Source of the DNA: DATBLE01 sp963764565 | GTDB lineage: Bacteria > Actinomycetota > Thermoleophilia > Gaiellales > Gaiellaceae | Direction: 5' to 3' | Assembly: GCA_963764565.1 (NCBI GenBank) | Contig: CAVXTD010000027.1 | Coordinates: 1-64,000 of the forward strand | Length of the DNA: 64,000 nt | Shown: positions 31,497 to 39,994 of the stretch, in pieces | How positions within the stretch are numbered: position 1 is the stretch's first letter | Layout: every line of letters begins with the position of its first letter | The notes under the pieces: model-generated | Databases searched by the model: none | The model's input: only the letters and a program-made list of their open reading frames with translations | Told to the model about the DNA's origin: nothing | Program-made: the position numbers and the translations under genes

Positions 31497-32964
31497 GTGG
31501 GCGCGCTCCTGATCCTGCTGATTGTCGCGCCGCTCGTCGCAGCGGCGCTTTCGCTCGGGCGCTCGATCCGCCTCGCGGAGGTCGCGACGCTCGGTAGCGG
31601 CATCGGATCCTGCGCCATCACTGTCGCCCTCGCTATATCGGTTCGAAACGGCGCGGTCGATCACACGCTCGGGCAGTGGCTCCGGCTCGACTCGCTCGGC
31701 GCGGTCTTCCTGCTCGCCACCGGGTTCCTCTACGCGGCCGGCGCCGTGTTCTCGGTCGGCTACCTCCGTGCCGGCTCGCACCGGCGCCGGCTTCGGTGCC
31801 TACGCCCGCCGCTACTACGCGTTCCTGAACCTGTTCGGCTGGACGATGCTGCTCGTGCCGCTGATGAACGACTTCGCGACGCTCTGGGTCGCGGTCGAGC
31901 TGACGACGATCGTCTCGGTCCTCCTCGTCGCCGTCGACCGCACCGACGCCGCACTCGAGGCCGCCTGGAAGTACGTCCTGCTCGCGTCGGTCGGGCTCGG
32001 CATCGGACTGCTGGCCGTGATCCTGCTCTACGCCGCCGGTACCCGCGAGCTCGGAGACTCCTACCTGCCGCGCTTCGCGAGCTACATCGCTGTCGGCCAC
32101 CAACTCCCGGTTGTACTGGTCGAATTCGCGTTTCTGCTCGCAGTCGTCGGCTTCGGCACCAAGGTCGGGTTTGCACCGCTTCACACCTGGCTTCCCGACG
32201 CGCACAGCGAGGCGCCGAGCCCGATCTCGGCCATGCTCTCGGGGGCGCTGCTCGCAAACGCCTTCTACGCGATCCTTCGCTTCTACCAGGTGACGGCCCT
32301 CGCCGCCGGCGACCGCTTCCCGCGCAACGTGCTCCTGGTCTTCGGTACAGCGTCACTGCTGCTCGCCGCCCTGTTCGTGCTCCGGCAGGAGAACTACAAG
32401 CGGCTGCTCGCCTACTCGAGCGTGGAGCACATGGGCGTGATCGCGCTCGGTATCGGTTTCGGCGTACGGCTCGCGGTTGCAGGCGCGCTCCTCCACGTCC
32501 TCAACCATGCCGCCGCGAAAGGGCTTGCGTTCTTCGGCAGCGGCTCGGTGCTCCGCCGCTACGACACAAAGGAGATCGACCGCGTGCGGGGCGCCGCCAC
32601 CGTGCTTCCGTTCAGCGGACCGATGTTCCTGGCAGCCGCGCTCGCGCTCTGCGGCCTGCCGGTCGCCGGCATCTTCCGCAGCGAGTTCCAGATCGTCAGC
32701 GGCGGATTCGCCGAGCCCGCGTATGTGGGCGTCGCGCTGCTACTCGTTTTCGTCAACCTCGCCTTCTTCGGCGTGGTCTGGCACACCGGCCGCATGGTCC
32801 TGACACCGGCTCCGGCGGACGCAGTTCGCGGCGAGACGAGCTGGTGGATGGTCGCGGCGATGGGCGCCTGCCTCCTCGTCGTCGTCGGGCTCGGCTTCCA
32901 CCTGCCGGGCGACCTCGTCCGCGCTGCTCCGGCATGCAGCGGATTCCCTCGGAGCAAGTCGATG
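31497..32964 (+). CDS. Ehr complex antiporter-like subunit (HyfF/HycQ type), two frame slips
   Basis: GTG 31497 starts LLILLIVAPLVAAALSLGRS. A frame slip near 31787 leads to GFGAYARRYYAFLNLFGWTM, LWVAVELTTIVSVLLVAVDR, FGTKVGFAPLHTWLPDAHSE (proton-channel Lys/His region of the Mrp family), YKRLLAYSSVEHMGVIALGI and HVLNHAAAKGLAFFGSGSVL. A second slip near 32925 gives the ending ALLRHAADSLGASR, with TGA 32962-32964 overlapping the hycE ATG. Both slips are at low-complexity GC runs, so sequence error is likely. It is a NuoL/M/N-related ion-translocating subunit. Confidence 0.8.
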
Positions 32965-34452
32965 AGCACACAGCCACTCCGCGCGGTCAAGATCCGGAGG
33001 AGTTGCTCCGGCCGTGGCTCCCGCCGTCGCGGAACGGGGCTGCCCGATGAGCGGCGCTTCCGCGTTTCGCTCCTCCAACTCGATGCCGCGGCCGAGTTGC
33101 TGTTTGCACAAGGGGGCCGCTTGACCGCCCTCTTCCTGGCAGACCATCCCGATCCGTCGCTCGTCGCCGCCATCGCCTTCCAGGCGGAGCTCGTAGCTCT
33201 GCGTGCCCCGCTCGAGGGCGCGACCGAGTATCCCTCGCTCAGCCGGCTCGCACCCGCGGCGCTGCTACCAGAGCGGGAACTGCACGACCTCTACGGACTC
33301 GTCCCGAGCGGGCATCCCGACCTGCTCCCGCTCGTCCCACCCAACCCCGACCGCTTCGAACGGCGCGTCCTCGATCCGCAGACCTTCGTCATCCCTTACG
33401 GGCCGATCCGCTCCGGCGTCTTCGAGTCGATCCAGTATGTGATCGAGACCGGCGGCGAAGACGTGCTCGGGCTGCAGGTGCGACCGTTCTTCAAGCACCG
33501 GCAGCTCGAGCGGCGTTTTGCCGGGCTCGAGCTCGACCACGCGGTCCAGCTTGCCGAGCGGGTCGCCGCGATCGCGGGGGTCGCGCACGCCACCGCTTTC
33601 TGTCAGGCCGTCGAGCGAGCCCTCGAGATCGAGCCGACCCGGCGGGCACAACGCTGGCGCGTCGTCCACGCCGAGCTGGAGCGAATCGCCAACCACCTGG
33701 ACGTCGCGGCCAAGCTCGCCGAAGACGCCGCCCTGTCGGTCGGTGCAGCGCGATTCGCGATCCTCAAGGAACAGGTACAGCGTTTACGAGCCCGGCTCTG
33801 CGGAAGCCGCTTCGGCCGCGGCGTCGTGGCCCCCGGCGGCCTCGGGTCGGAACCGCTGCTCGATCCCGCTGCCGTGCTCCATGAGCTTCATCTCTTCGAA
33901 CGCCACCTCGCACGCGACCGCCGCCTCCTGCTCTCGACGGCGTCGTTCACCGACCGGCTGATCGGGAGCGGCACGCTCGACCGCGGGACGATCGACGCCT
34001 TCGCTGGAGTCGGGCCGGTCGCGCGCGCCGGCGGCGTCGCCGTCGACGCTCGTTTCGAACGTCCCTACGGCGCATACGTGCGCGTCGGAGGACGGATCGC
34101 AACGGCAGCCGGAGGCGACGCGATGGCCCGACTGCACGTCCGCTTCACCGAGATCGCCGAGAGCCTGCACGTCATCCGGCAGTCGTTCGAGCGGCTCGAA
34201 AAGTACGGGCCCGAGCTGCGAGCCGCGCTCCCCCCCGGTACAGGCGCCGCCTTCGGCTGGGCCGAGGCACCGATGGGTGAGCTCGTCTACTGGGTCGAAC
34301 TCGATGGCGGCCGGGTCAAGACCGTCCGGATCAGCTCGCCGTCACTGCGCAACTGGCCCCTCTTCGCCTCGTCCTTCCGCGGCGATGTCCTCACCGACTT
34401 CTCCTTCGTCGAGCACAGCTTCGGCCTCTCTCCCGCCGGAGCCGACAGGTAG
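32962..34452 (+). CDS. Ehr complex large subunit (HycE/NuoC-NuoD-like) without [NiFe] ligands
   Basis: The protein is 496 residues. The N-terminal third is a NuoC/30-kDa-like domain (ALLPERELHDLYGLVPSGHP). The rest is NuoD-like: YGPIRSGVFESIQYVIETGG, HRQLERRFAG, HAELERIANHLDVAAKLAED and SFTDRLIGSG. Where hydrogenases have RVCGICGFAH this protein has RVAAIAGVAH, and the C-terminal DPCxxC is replaced by VEHSFGL. All four nickel-iron cysteines are therefore absent and it cannot be a [NiFe] hydrogenase. This is the defining trait of Ehr complexes. ATG 32962 (ATGA overlap) starts MSTQPLRAV; residues 10-35 look out of frame, so two compensating indels are possible there. Confidence 0.85.
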   Translation: MSTQPLRAVKIRRSCSGRGSRRRGTGLPDERRFRVSLLQLDAAAELLFAQGGRLTALFLADHPDPSLVAAIAFQAELVALRAPLEGATEYPSLSRLAPAALLPERELHDLYGLVPSGHPDLLPLVPPNPDRFERRVLDPQTFVIPYGPIRSGVFESIQYVIETGGEDVLGLQVRPFFKHRQLERRFAGLELDHAVQLAERVAAIAGVAHATAFCQAVERALEIEPTRRAQRWRVVHAELERIANHLDVAAKLAEDAALSVGAARFAILKEQVQRLRARLCGSRFGRGVVAPGGLGSEPLLDPAAVLHELHLFERHLARDRRLLLSTASFTDRLIGSGTLDRGTIDAFAGVGPVARAGGVAVDARFERPYGAYVRVGGRIATAAGGDAMARLHVRFTEIAESLHVIRQSFERLEKYGPELRAALPPGTGAAFGWAEAPMGELVYWVELDGGRVKTVRISSPSLRNWPLFASSFRGDVLTDFSFVEHSFGLSPAGADR

Positions 34453-34457
34453 CGCAG

Positions 34458-35225
34458 ATGCTCGAATGGATCACACGCGGCCTGAGGATCGGCACCGTCA
34501 CGACTCAGTACCCGCGCCGGGCCGAGCCAGCACCGACCGGCTTTCGCGGCCGTGTCGATCTCCTCGACAGCGTCGGCGGCTCACAACGCCTCGAGACCCT
34601 CTGCCCGACCGGCGCGATCGCCGTCTCCGAGGGCCGTGTCTCACTCGACCGTGGCCGCTGCATTCTCTGCGGGTTGTGCGTCGCGGCCGACCCGAATCGG
34701 TTCGCGTTCGTCCCCGAGTACGAGACCGCCGACCGCCGACGCAGCGCGCTGGTAGCGGGTGAACCGTCAACGGCCATGCTCGAAGAGATCCGCGCCACCC
34801 TCGGGCAACGGTCGCGGACACTGAAACGCTCGATCCACATCCGCCACGTCGACGCGGGCTCCGACGGAGGCGAGGAATGGGAGGTCCAGGCGCTCGTCAA
34901 CCCCTACTACGACATGCAGCGACTCGGCTTCTTCTTCACCCTCTCCCCCCGCCACGCCGACATCCTGCTCGTGACGGGAACCGTCACCGAACCGATGCGA
35001 GAGCCGCTCCGCCGCGCCTGGGAGACGATGCCGGAGCCGAAGGCAGTGATCGCCGCCGGCACGGACGCCTGCTCAGGCGGTTTCGCCGCCGACTCCGCCC
35101 TCGGCGGCGTCGACCAGGTCCTGCCGGTCGACGTCTACATCCCAGGCTCGCCACCGAGCCCGATCGCGCTGCTGCACGGGCTCCTGCTTGCGACCGGTGT
35201 CATCGCCCCCGAGGGCGCCCCGTGA
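34458..35225 (+). CDS. Ehr complex small subunit: NuoB-like with one N-terminal [4Fe-4S] motif
   Basis: The protein is 255 residues. The N-terminal ferredoxin-like part has TLCPTGAIAV and RCILCGLCVAADP, four cysteines for a single cluster. The NuoB-like part reads LVNPYYDMQRLGFFFTLSPR, HADILLVTGTVTEPM, VIAAGTDACSGGF and VDVYIPGSPPSPIALLHGLL. In complex I and hydrogenases the proximal cluster uses CxxC, a GxC and PGCPP. Here these are DAGSDGG, GTDAC and PGSPP, so that cluster cannot form in the usual way. The fold is kept while both the catalytic metal and its neighbouring cluster are lost. The stop overlaps the next GTG. Confidence 0.85.
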   Translation: MLEWITRGLRIGTVTTQYPRRAEPAPTGFRGRVDLLDSVGGSQRLETLCPTGAIAVSEGRVSLDRGRCILCGLCVAADPNRFAFVPEYETADRRRSALVAGEPSTAMLEEIRATLGQRSRTLKRSIHIRHVDAGSDGGEEWEVQALVNPYYDMQRLGFFFTLSPRHADILLVTGTVTEPMREPLRRAWETMPEPKAVIAAGTDACSGGFAADSALGGVDQVLPVDVYIPGSPPSPIALLHGLLLATGVIAPEGAP

Positions 35226-37186
35226 ACGTCGTCTACGGCGCAGGCATGGTGATCCTCGCCGCCGCGGTTCTCCTGCCGCGTTTCGATCGACGGCTGGCTC
35301 TCGCCGCTGCGGCAGCCGGCTCGGCGCTGCTCTGCGTCGTCGGCTTCTCGAGCGCCGCCGGCTGGACGCACGCAACGATCCGGCTCGGATCCTGGCTCGG
35401 ATTCGGCCCGGCAGCGCTCGTCTCCGACGGCCTCTCCGGCATCTTCCTCACCATCGTCGGCGCAACCGGAGCGGCGGTCTCCCTAGCCCTGCTCGAACGT
35501 CCCCCGACGCGCCCGGCCACAGCGCTCCACGCGCTCGTCCTGCTCGCCGTCGCCACGGTAATCGGCGCCGACCAGGCGTTTGTCTTCCTGCTCGCCTGGG
35601 AGACGATCACCGTCTCGCTCTACCTCCTCGCTGCATCCGACCGCGAGCGTCCCGGCACGCTGCTCGCCGCCTACTTTGGCGGGAGCCTCTCCAAGCTTGG
35701 AGGCGCCTGCATTCTCGCCGCTTTCGCGCTCCTCTACGGCAAGACCGGCAGCTTCCTCTTCCCCGTGTGGGCGCATGCCTCCGGCGGACTCGGTGACACA
35801 CGCAGCGTCGCCTTCGTGCTGCTGCTCATCGGCTTCGGCTCGAAGATCGGCCTGCTCCCCCTCCAGGGCGGCCTGCCGCCGCTCTACAGCGCCGCGCCCG
35901 CCGCGACCCCGGCCACGATCTCGATCGCCTTCAGCACCGGCTTCTACGGTCTGTGGCGGCTCGTCTTCGGAATTCTCGGACCCGGGCCGACCTGGTGGGG
36001 CGAGCTCGTGATCGTGCTCGGAGGACTCACTGCGCTGGTCGGAATCCTCTACGCCGTCACCCAGGAGGAGATCGCCCGCTTGCTCGCTTTCTCGAGCGTC
36101 GAGCAGGGCGGCATCATCCTGCTCGGGTTCGGCGTTGCCCTGCTCGGCCAGGCCGTCGGCAAGCCACACCTCGCTGCCGTCGGCCTGCTCGCGGCGACTC
36201 TTCAGCTGGCCATGCACGCGATCGCCAAAACGCTGGCGCTGATCGGCGCGGATCGCATCACCGACGCCACCGGCCACCGCGACCTCCGACCGCTCGGCGG
36301 TCTCGCCCCAAAGCTGCCGAGGACAGCGGTCGGGTTCGGGCTTGCCGCCCTTACTCTGGCGGCACTGCCGCCGTTCGGCGGCTTCGTCAGCGAATGGTTC
36401 ACCTTCGAAGCGCTGCTGCAAGGCTTCCGGCTCGACTCGGCAGTCGCGCAGCTGCTCATGGCACTCGGTGCCGCGATGCTCGCGCTCACCGCCGGCGTCG
36501 GCCTGCTTGCCTTCGCCAAGCTCTACGGCGGCATCTTCCTCGGCCGTGCCCGCACCGCACCCGCCTCCGTCCACGAGCCCGCTGGAAACAGCGCTGGGCT
36601 CCTCGTGCTCGCGTTCGTCGCCCTCTGCCTCGGCGCCGCGGCGCCCTGGGAGATCCGCTGGCTCGGCCATGGCCTCCGCGAAAGCGTCGGCTTCGACCTC
36701 GCCACGACGACGATCAAGTTTCCGCTCGTGCTCGGCCCCGTCTACAGGAACTTCTCAGTCCTCGCCCCAACCTGGCTCGCGCTCGGCGTCGTCACCTTCG
36801 GCGTGACATCCGCGCTCCTCGTTCGCCTCCTCCTCCGCCCGCCCGTGCGGCGCGCCCCGATCTGGCTCTCGGGCACCGCCCCCGACCTGGACGCCGTCCA
36901 GTACACACCCGACAGCTACGCCAACCCGATCAGAGTCGTCCTCTCATCCCTCTTCGGGTACCGGCGCAAGCTCGAACCCGCCGCAGGGGGAACGCATGCG
37001 CGGATCCTGCGCACCCGCGTCGTCCCAGCTTTCGAGGAACACCTCTACCAGCCGCTCACTCGAGCAACCCTGCGTCTGTCCGGCGGCGCGCGCCGCCTCC
37101 AGTCGGGACGCCTCGGCGTCTACCTTCTCTACATTCTCGTCGTCCTCCTGGCCGTGCTCGCCCTCATCCCAGCCCTCAACCGATGA
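35222..37186 (+). CDS. Ehr complex antiporter-like subunit (HyfB/NuoL type)
   Basis: This 654-residue polytopic protein has the Mrp/NuoL fold: LAVATVIGADQAFVFLLAWE (transmembrane Glu), GSKIGLLPLQGGLPPLYSAA (channel Lys in GFGSKIG), EEIARLLAFSSVEQGGIILL, LQLAMHAIAKTLALIGADRI and PPFGGFVSEWFTFEALLQGF. A long C-terminal extension with amphipathic character (LSGTAPDLDAVQYTPDSYAN) ends in a final helix (VYLLYILVVLLAVLALIPAL), like the lateral helix of HyfB/NuoL. The retained channel charges argue for ion translocation. GTGA overlap at the start and ATGA at the end couple it to both neighbours. Confidence 0.88.
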   Translation: MNVVYGAGMVILAAAVLLPRFDRRLALAAAAAGSALLCVVGFSSAAGWTHATIRLGSWLGFGPAALVSDGLSGIFLTIVGATGAAVSLALLERPPTRPATALHALVLLAVATVIGADQAFVFLLAWETITVSLYLLAASDRERPGTLLAAYFGGSLSKLGGACILAAFALLYGKTGSFLFPVWAHASGGLGDTRSVAFVLLLIGFGSKIGLLPLQGGLPPLYSAAPAATPATISIAFSTGFYGLWRLVFGILGPGPTWWGELVIVLGGLTALVGILYAVTQEEIARLLAFSSVEQGGIILLGFGVALLGQAVGKPHLAAVGLLAATLQLAMHAIAKTLALIGADRITDATGHRDLRPLGGLAPKLPRTAVGFGLAALTLAALPPFGGFVSEWFTFEALLQGFRLDSAVAQLLMALGAAMLALTAGVGLLAFAKLYGGIFLGRARTAPASVHEPAGNSAGLLVLAFVALCLGAAAPWEIRWLGHGLRESVGFDLATTTIKFPLVLGPVYRNFSVLAPTWLALGVVTFGVTSALLVRLLLRPPVRRAPIWLSGTAPDLDAVQYTPDSYANPIRVVLSSLFGYRRKLEPAAGGTHARILRTRVVPAFEEHLYQPLTRATLRLSGGARRLQSGRLGVYLLYILVVLLAVLALIPALNR

Positions 37187-37620
37187 TCCAGCAGATCCTC
37201 GTCGCCTGGGACGGATCCGCGCCCGCACGCTACGCCCTCGACATCGCGATCGATCTCGCACGCCGGTACGAGGCCGAACTCGTCGCCGCGTCGGTCGCCC
37301 ATTCCCCCGCCCACGCCGAAACCGAGGCCGACCGAGTCGAGTCCGTCGACGCCGCCCGCCGCTACCTGGAAGAGACGTTCTCCGCCGTCGCAGACCGAGC
37401 CGGGCGCGTCGGCGTTCCGCTCGAGCAAGTGATCATCGAAGGTCACAGACCCGCCGACGACATACTCGGCTACGCGCACGAACACGGCTTCGACATCGTC
37501 GTCGTCGGCCACCACCGAAACCGCCGACCAGGCCGCTTCCTCCTCCACGGAGTCGCCGAACGAATGATCGCCCACGCAGACATGCCCGTGCTCGTCGTCT
37601 CCGATGACCGCGACGAATAG
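37183..37620 (+). CDS. Universal stress protein coupled to the Ehr operon
   Basis: This 145-residue UspA-fold protein reads ILVAWDGSAPARYALDIAID, VIIEGHRPADDILGYAHEHG, FDIVVVGHHRNRRPGRFLLH and GVAERMIAHADMPVLVVSDD. The ATP-binding form needs G-x2-G-x9-G-[S/T]. Here the second glycine is Arg and the last S/T is Val, so it is probably a non-ATP-binding or altered Usp. ATG 37183 overlaps the stop of the antiporter subunit, so it is made with the Ehr complex and may regulate it; the role is inferred. Confidence 0.88.
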   Translation: MIQQILVAWDGSAPARYALDIAIDLARRYEAELVAASVAHSPAHAETEADRVESVDAARRYLEETFSAVADRAGRVGVPLEQVIIEGHRPADDILGYAHEHGFDIVVVGHHRNRRPGRFLLHGVAERMIAHADMPVLVVSDDRDE

Positions 37621-37657
37621 CTCCCGGATCATTGGCCTTCTTGTCACTGTCAACGTA

Positions 37658-37750
37658 CTAGGCGATCGGGTCGCCCTTCGTCAGCCCCGGTTCGGGGAAG
37701 AAGACCTTGTCCAGGTTCGTGAGCCTGACGTCGCGGCGGCCGATCTCCAC
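37658..37750 (-). pseudogene. N-terminal remnant of a LigD-type polymerase gene
   Basis: The minus strand from GTG 37750 reads VEIGRRDVRLTNLDKVFFP, then after a frame slip PGLTKGDPIA and a stop at 37658. This matches the first ~30 residues of the intact gene at 27141-28046 (NREVRLTNLDKVFFPESGLT). A second polymerase gene, or a duplicate, was lost here. Confidence 0.75.
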
Positions 37751-37811
37751 AGTCGTCCCTTTCGCGCCGTCGCGCTCGAACCATGCGCGAGTGCCGATTG
37801 CGCGGGCCCGA

Positions 37812-38027
37812 TCAGTCGCGGCACACGGTCTCGACACCGATGTGCATCGAGCGCCACGTCCGGAGGTAGCCGTCTAGCTGGATCCGCGCCAGCCGGGGGT
37901 CGACCGGTTCCGCAGCGGGCGAGACGCTGAGGCGTGCGCTTCCCACCTCGCGCGGTGTCCACTCGCAGCGCTCAAGGAAGCGCGAGAGATTGTCGATCAG
38001 GGACGGTTCGCTGATTTCGATGAGCAT
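37812..38027 (-). CDS. Small conserved hypothetical protein
   Basis: This 71-residue protein reads MLIEISEPSLIDNLSRFLER, EVGSARLSVSPAAEPVDPRL and YLRTWRSMHIGVETVCRD. The alpha/beta pattern with a central strand and LxxYLRxW..MH.GV ending is one I associate with short uncharacterised actinobacterial proteins. ATG 38027 is used; the frame upstream is open but low in information. No partner gene lies next to it. Confidence 0.55.
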   Translation of the reverse strand: MLIEISEPSLIDNLSRFLERCEWTPREVGSARLSVSPAAEPVDPRLARIQLDGYLRTWRSMHIGVETVCRD

Positions 38028-38231
38028 TCGGTACCGGCCTTTGGCCCGTCGCGTTCGAACCGTCCCAGTGTTCCGAAACTCTGGTTGTCGGGAAACGCCC
38101 ATACGGCTAGTCGGCGTTCTGGACACACCGGCAGGAGTGAGTCAGTCGGAGGCTCGACACGGGCTCCGCAGGAGGGACCGCAAGAGCCGGAAGAAGCGGG
38201 AGGGCGGGCTCGTCGCCCGCCCTCCCGTGGT

Positions 38232-39674
38232 TCACGAGAAGCTCGCGCCTTTGCCTAGTGGCCGCGTTCCGGAGCCGCCCTTGCCCTTGTCTCCGTTGCC
38301 GCCCTTGTCTCCGTTGCCGCCCTTGTCTCCGTTGCCGCCCTTGTCTCCGGAGCCGCCGCTCTTGTCTCCGTTGCCGCCCTTGTCTCCGTAGCCGCCCTTG
38401 TCTCCGGAGCCGCCCTTGTCTCCGTAGCCGCCCTTGTCTCCGTAGCCGCCCTTGTCTCCGGAGCCGCCCTTGTCTCCGGAGCCGCCCTTGTCCCCGTAGC
38501 CGCCCTTGTCCCCGTAGCCGCCCTTGTCTCCGCTCTTGTCTCCGTAGCCGCCCTTGTCGCAAACATTCGCACACTGGTCGGGAACGTTGGCCGGCGGCTT
38601 CACCGGGCCGGCGCCGTTGTTGATGCAGGCGGGGTCATCGGTTGCGTGTGCGTTGTTCGACCAGGTGTTGGTCACGCACTCTCCGCGGTAGTCGCCGAGG
38701 TCGGGGTAGCCGGTGCCGACGCCGTTGCCGAATGCCCAGTTGCCTGTGACGAGGTTGTTCGCGGGGCCGGCCGGGTTGCAGAAGAACTGAGACGGGAGGT
38801 CGTGGTCGTGGACGACGATCCCGAACTGCGTGTTGGTGGTTGTGACGTTGCCCGTGATCTGGTTCGACACGCCGCAGCGGACGTCGATCCCGCTCAGGTT
38901 CTCGTTCGAGACGTTGCCGCTGATCGTGTTCTGGTCGCCCTGGACGATGATCCCGTCCTGTGGCGAGCCGGCGGTGAACGTCTTCGTGATCAGCGTGCGC
39001 GTGATCGTGTTGTGACTCCCGTCCAGCCGAATCCCCCACTCGCCGTTGCCGGTCAGGGTGACCAGGTCGACGACGTTGTAGGCCGAGTGCGTGTCGATGA
39101 AGATGCCGCCGACGGTCAGCGGGCCGTCGTTCTGGCTGATGCACATCTCGCTCAGCTTCGTGTAGTTGGAGCCGCTGATCACCACGCCGAGGCCCTGGCT
39201 GTTGCTCGAGGCGCTCTTCGAGATCGAGTTGTGGTCGGAGTGATCGATGAAGAACCCGGCCGGGTAGGTCTGCGCTCCGCCCGAGTCGAGCACGATCTGG
39301 CCGAGGTTCCCGGTCACGTTCAACCCGGAGAACTTGTGGCCTCCGCCCGAGTGGACGTAGACCGCGATCCCGCAGCCGGTCACACTCGGAGGCCCACCCA
39401 CTCCGCTGCCGCCGGTGACCGTGTCGTTGGTGACGCCGTCGAGGACGATCCCTTGCTTGCTTGCGTCCCCGGCGCAGTCGACCTTGTGGCCGTTCAGATT
39501 CACCGTGATGTTGCTGGCCGCGATCGTCAGCGGACCAATGCAGTCAGATGTCAGCGTCTTGCTCGCCGTCACTGTCCCGCAGGCGCCTACGCTCGCACTC
39601 GATGTTGCCGGGGTAGACGCACCGATGGCCGCGACGATGAGCGCGCTCAATAGACACCAGCGATACCAGCGCAT
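38232..39674 (-). CDS. Secreted parallel beta-helix protein with GDKGGX repeat tail
   Basis: The protein is 480 residues. The signal peptide is MRWYRWCLLSALIVAAIGAS. Residues ~35-365 are right-handed beta-helix repeats (ITVNLNGHKVDCAGDASKQG, YNVVDLVTLTGNGEWGIRLD, GSHNTITRTLITKTF, NQITGNVTTTNTQFGIVVHD), the fold of polysaccharide lyases and surface NosD-like proteins. The last ~105 residues are about fifteen hexapeptides GDKGG[Y/S/N]. The lysine- and glycine-rich tail may bind acidic polysaccharide or teichoic-type polymers, or act as a stalk; this is inference. ATG 39674 has AAGGAGG six nt upstream. Confidence 0.85.
   Translation of the reverse strand: MRWYRWCLLSALIVAAIGASTPATSSASVGACGTVTASKTLTSDCIGPLTIAASNITVNLNGHKVDCAGDASKQGIVLDGVTNDTVTGGSGVGGPPSVTGCGIAVYVHSGGGHKFSGLNVTGNLGQIVLDSGGAQTYPAGFFIDHSDHNSISKSASSNSQGLGVVISGSNYTKLSEMCISQNDGPLTVGGIFIDTHSAYNVVDLVTLTGNGEWGIRLDGSHNTITRTLITKTFTAGSPQDGIIVQGDQNTISGNVSNENLSGIDVRCGVSNQITGNVTTTNTQFGIVVHDHDLPSQFFCNPAGPANNLVTGNWAFGNGVGTGYPDLGDYRGECVTNTWSNNAHATDDPACINNGAGPVKPPANVPDQCANVCDKGGYGDKSGDKGGYGDKGGYGDKGGSGDKGGSGDKGGYGDKGGYGDKGGSGDKGGYGDKGGNGDKSGGSGDKGGNGDKGGNGDKGGNGDKGKGGSGTRPLGKGASFS
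38272..38559 (-). repeat. 18-bp tandem repeats encoding GDKGGX
   Basis: Tandem 18-bp units (ccgcccttgtctccgNNg on the + strand) run for about 290 bp with a few shorter or altered units. They are fully coding in the minus-strand beta-helix gene. Variation is confined mainly to the sixth codon (Tyr, Ser or Asn). Confidence 0.9.
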
Positions 39675-39994
39675 TCTTTCCTCCTTGTCGATGATCTCCC
39701 CCGCGATCCACACGGGGGCTGAACAAGCAACCTCACGGTGTTTGCGGCAGACCCGTCCGGCGCTAGCCGCCTGTGCGGGCGCGGCTCGACCACAGTGCAG
39801 AGCCCGATCCGCCATCCGGGTGGCAGGTGCCGAGCGCCGCCTCTCCCGCTGACACACTGTGATCCAGAGACGGGCGGCGGCAACTCGACGAGAGGCACGA
39901 GCGGACTTGACTCGTGTCCGGTGTTCGCGCACGTCGAAGCGCACGAGACTGCCGATTGGGTGATGCTTGTGGCGCTGATCGAAGTGGAGGATTG
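39675..39994. promoter_or_regulatory. Divergent intergenic region
   Basis: These 320 bp separate the beta-helix gene (minus) from the aldolase/dehydrogenase gene (plus). They include Shine-Dalgarno sequences for both and a long GC-rich leader on the minus side (39700-39880). I do not recognise a riboswitch class or a clear promoter in it. Confidence 0.4.

Noticed and set aside
32962..35225. Formate hydrogenlyase or group 4 [NiFe] hydrogenase
   Set aside because: Gene order fits hydrogenase-4, but none of the four NiFe cysteines is present in the large subunit and the small subunit lacks the proximal-cluster set, so hydrogenase activity is not credible.
38272..38559. CRISPR-like or non-coding tandem repeat
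   Set aside because: The 18-bp units are directly adjacent, have no unique spacers and code in frame for GDKGGX in the beta-helix gene.
38258..38623. Plus-strand repetitive Cys/Arg-rich open frame
   Set aside because: It is the antisense shadow of the GDKGGX repeats.
39700..39880. Riboswitch in the leader of the beta-helix gene
   Set aside because: The leader is long and GC-rich, but I could not match the conserved boxes of any riboswitch class I know.
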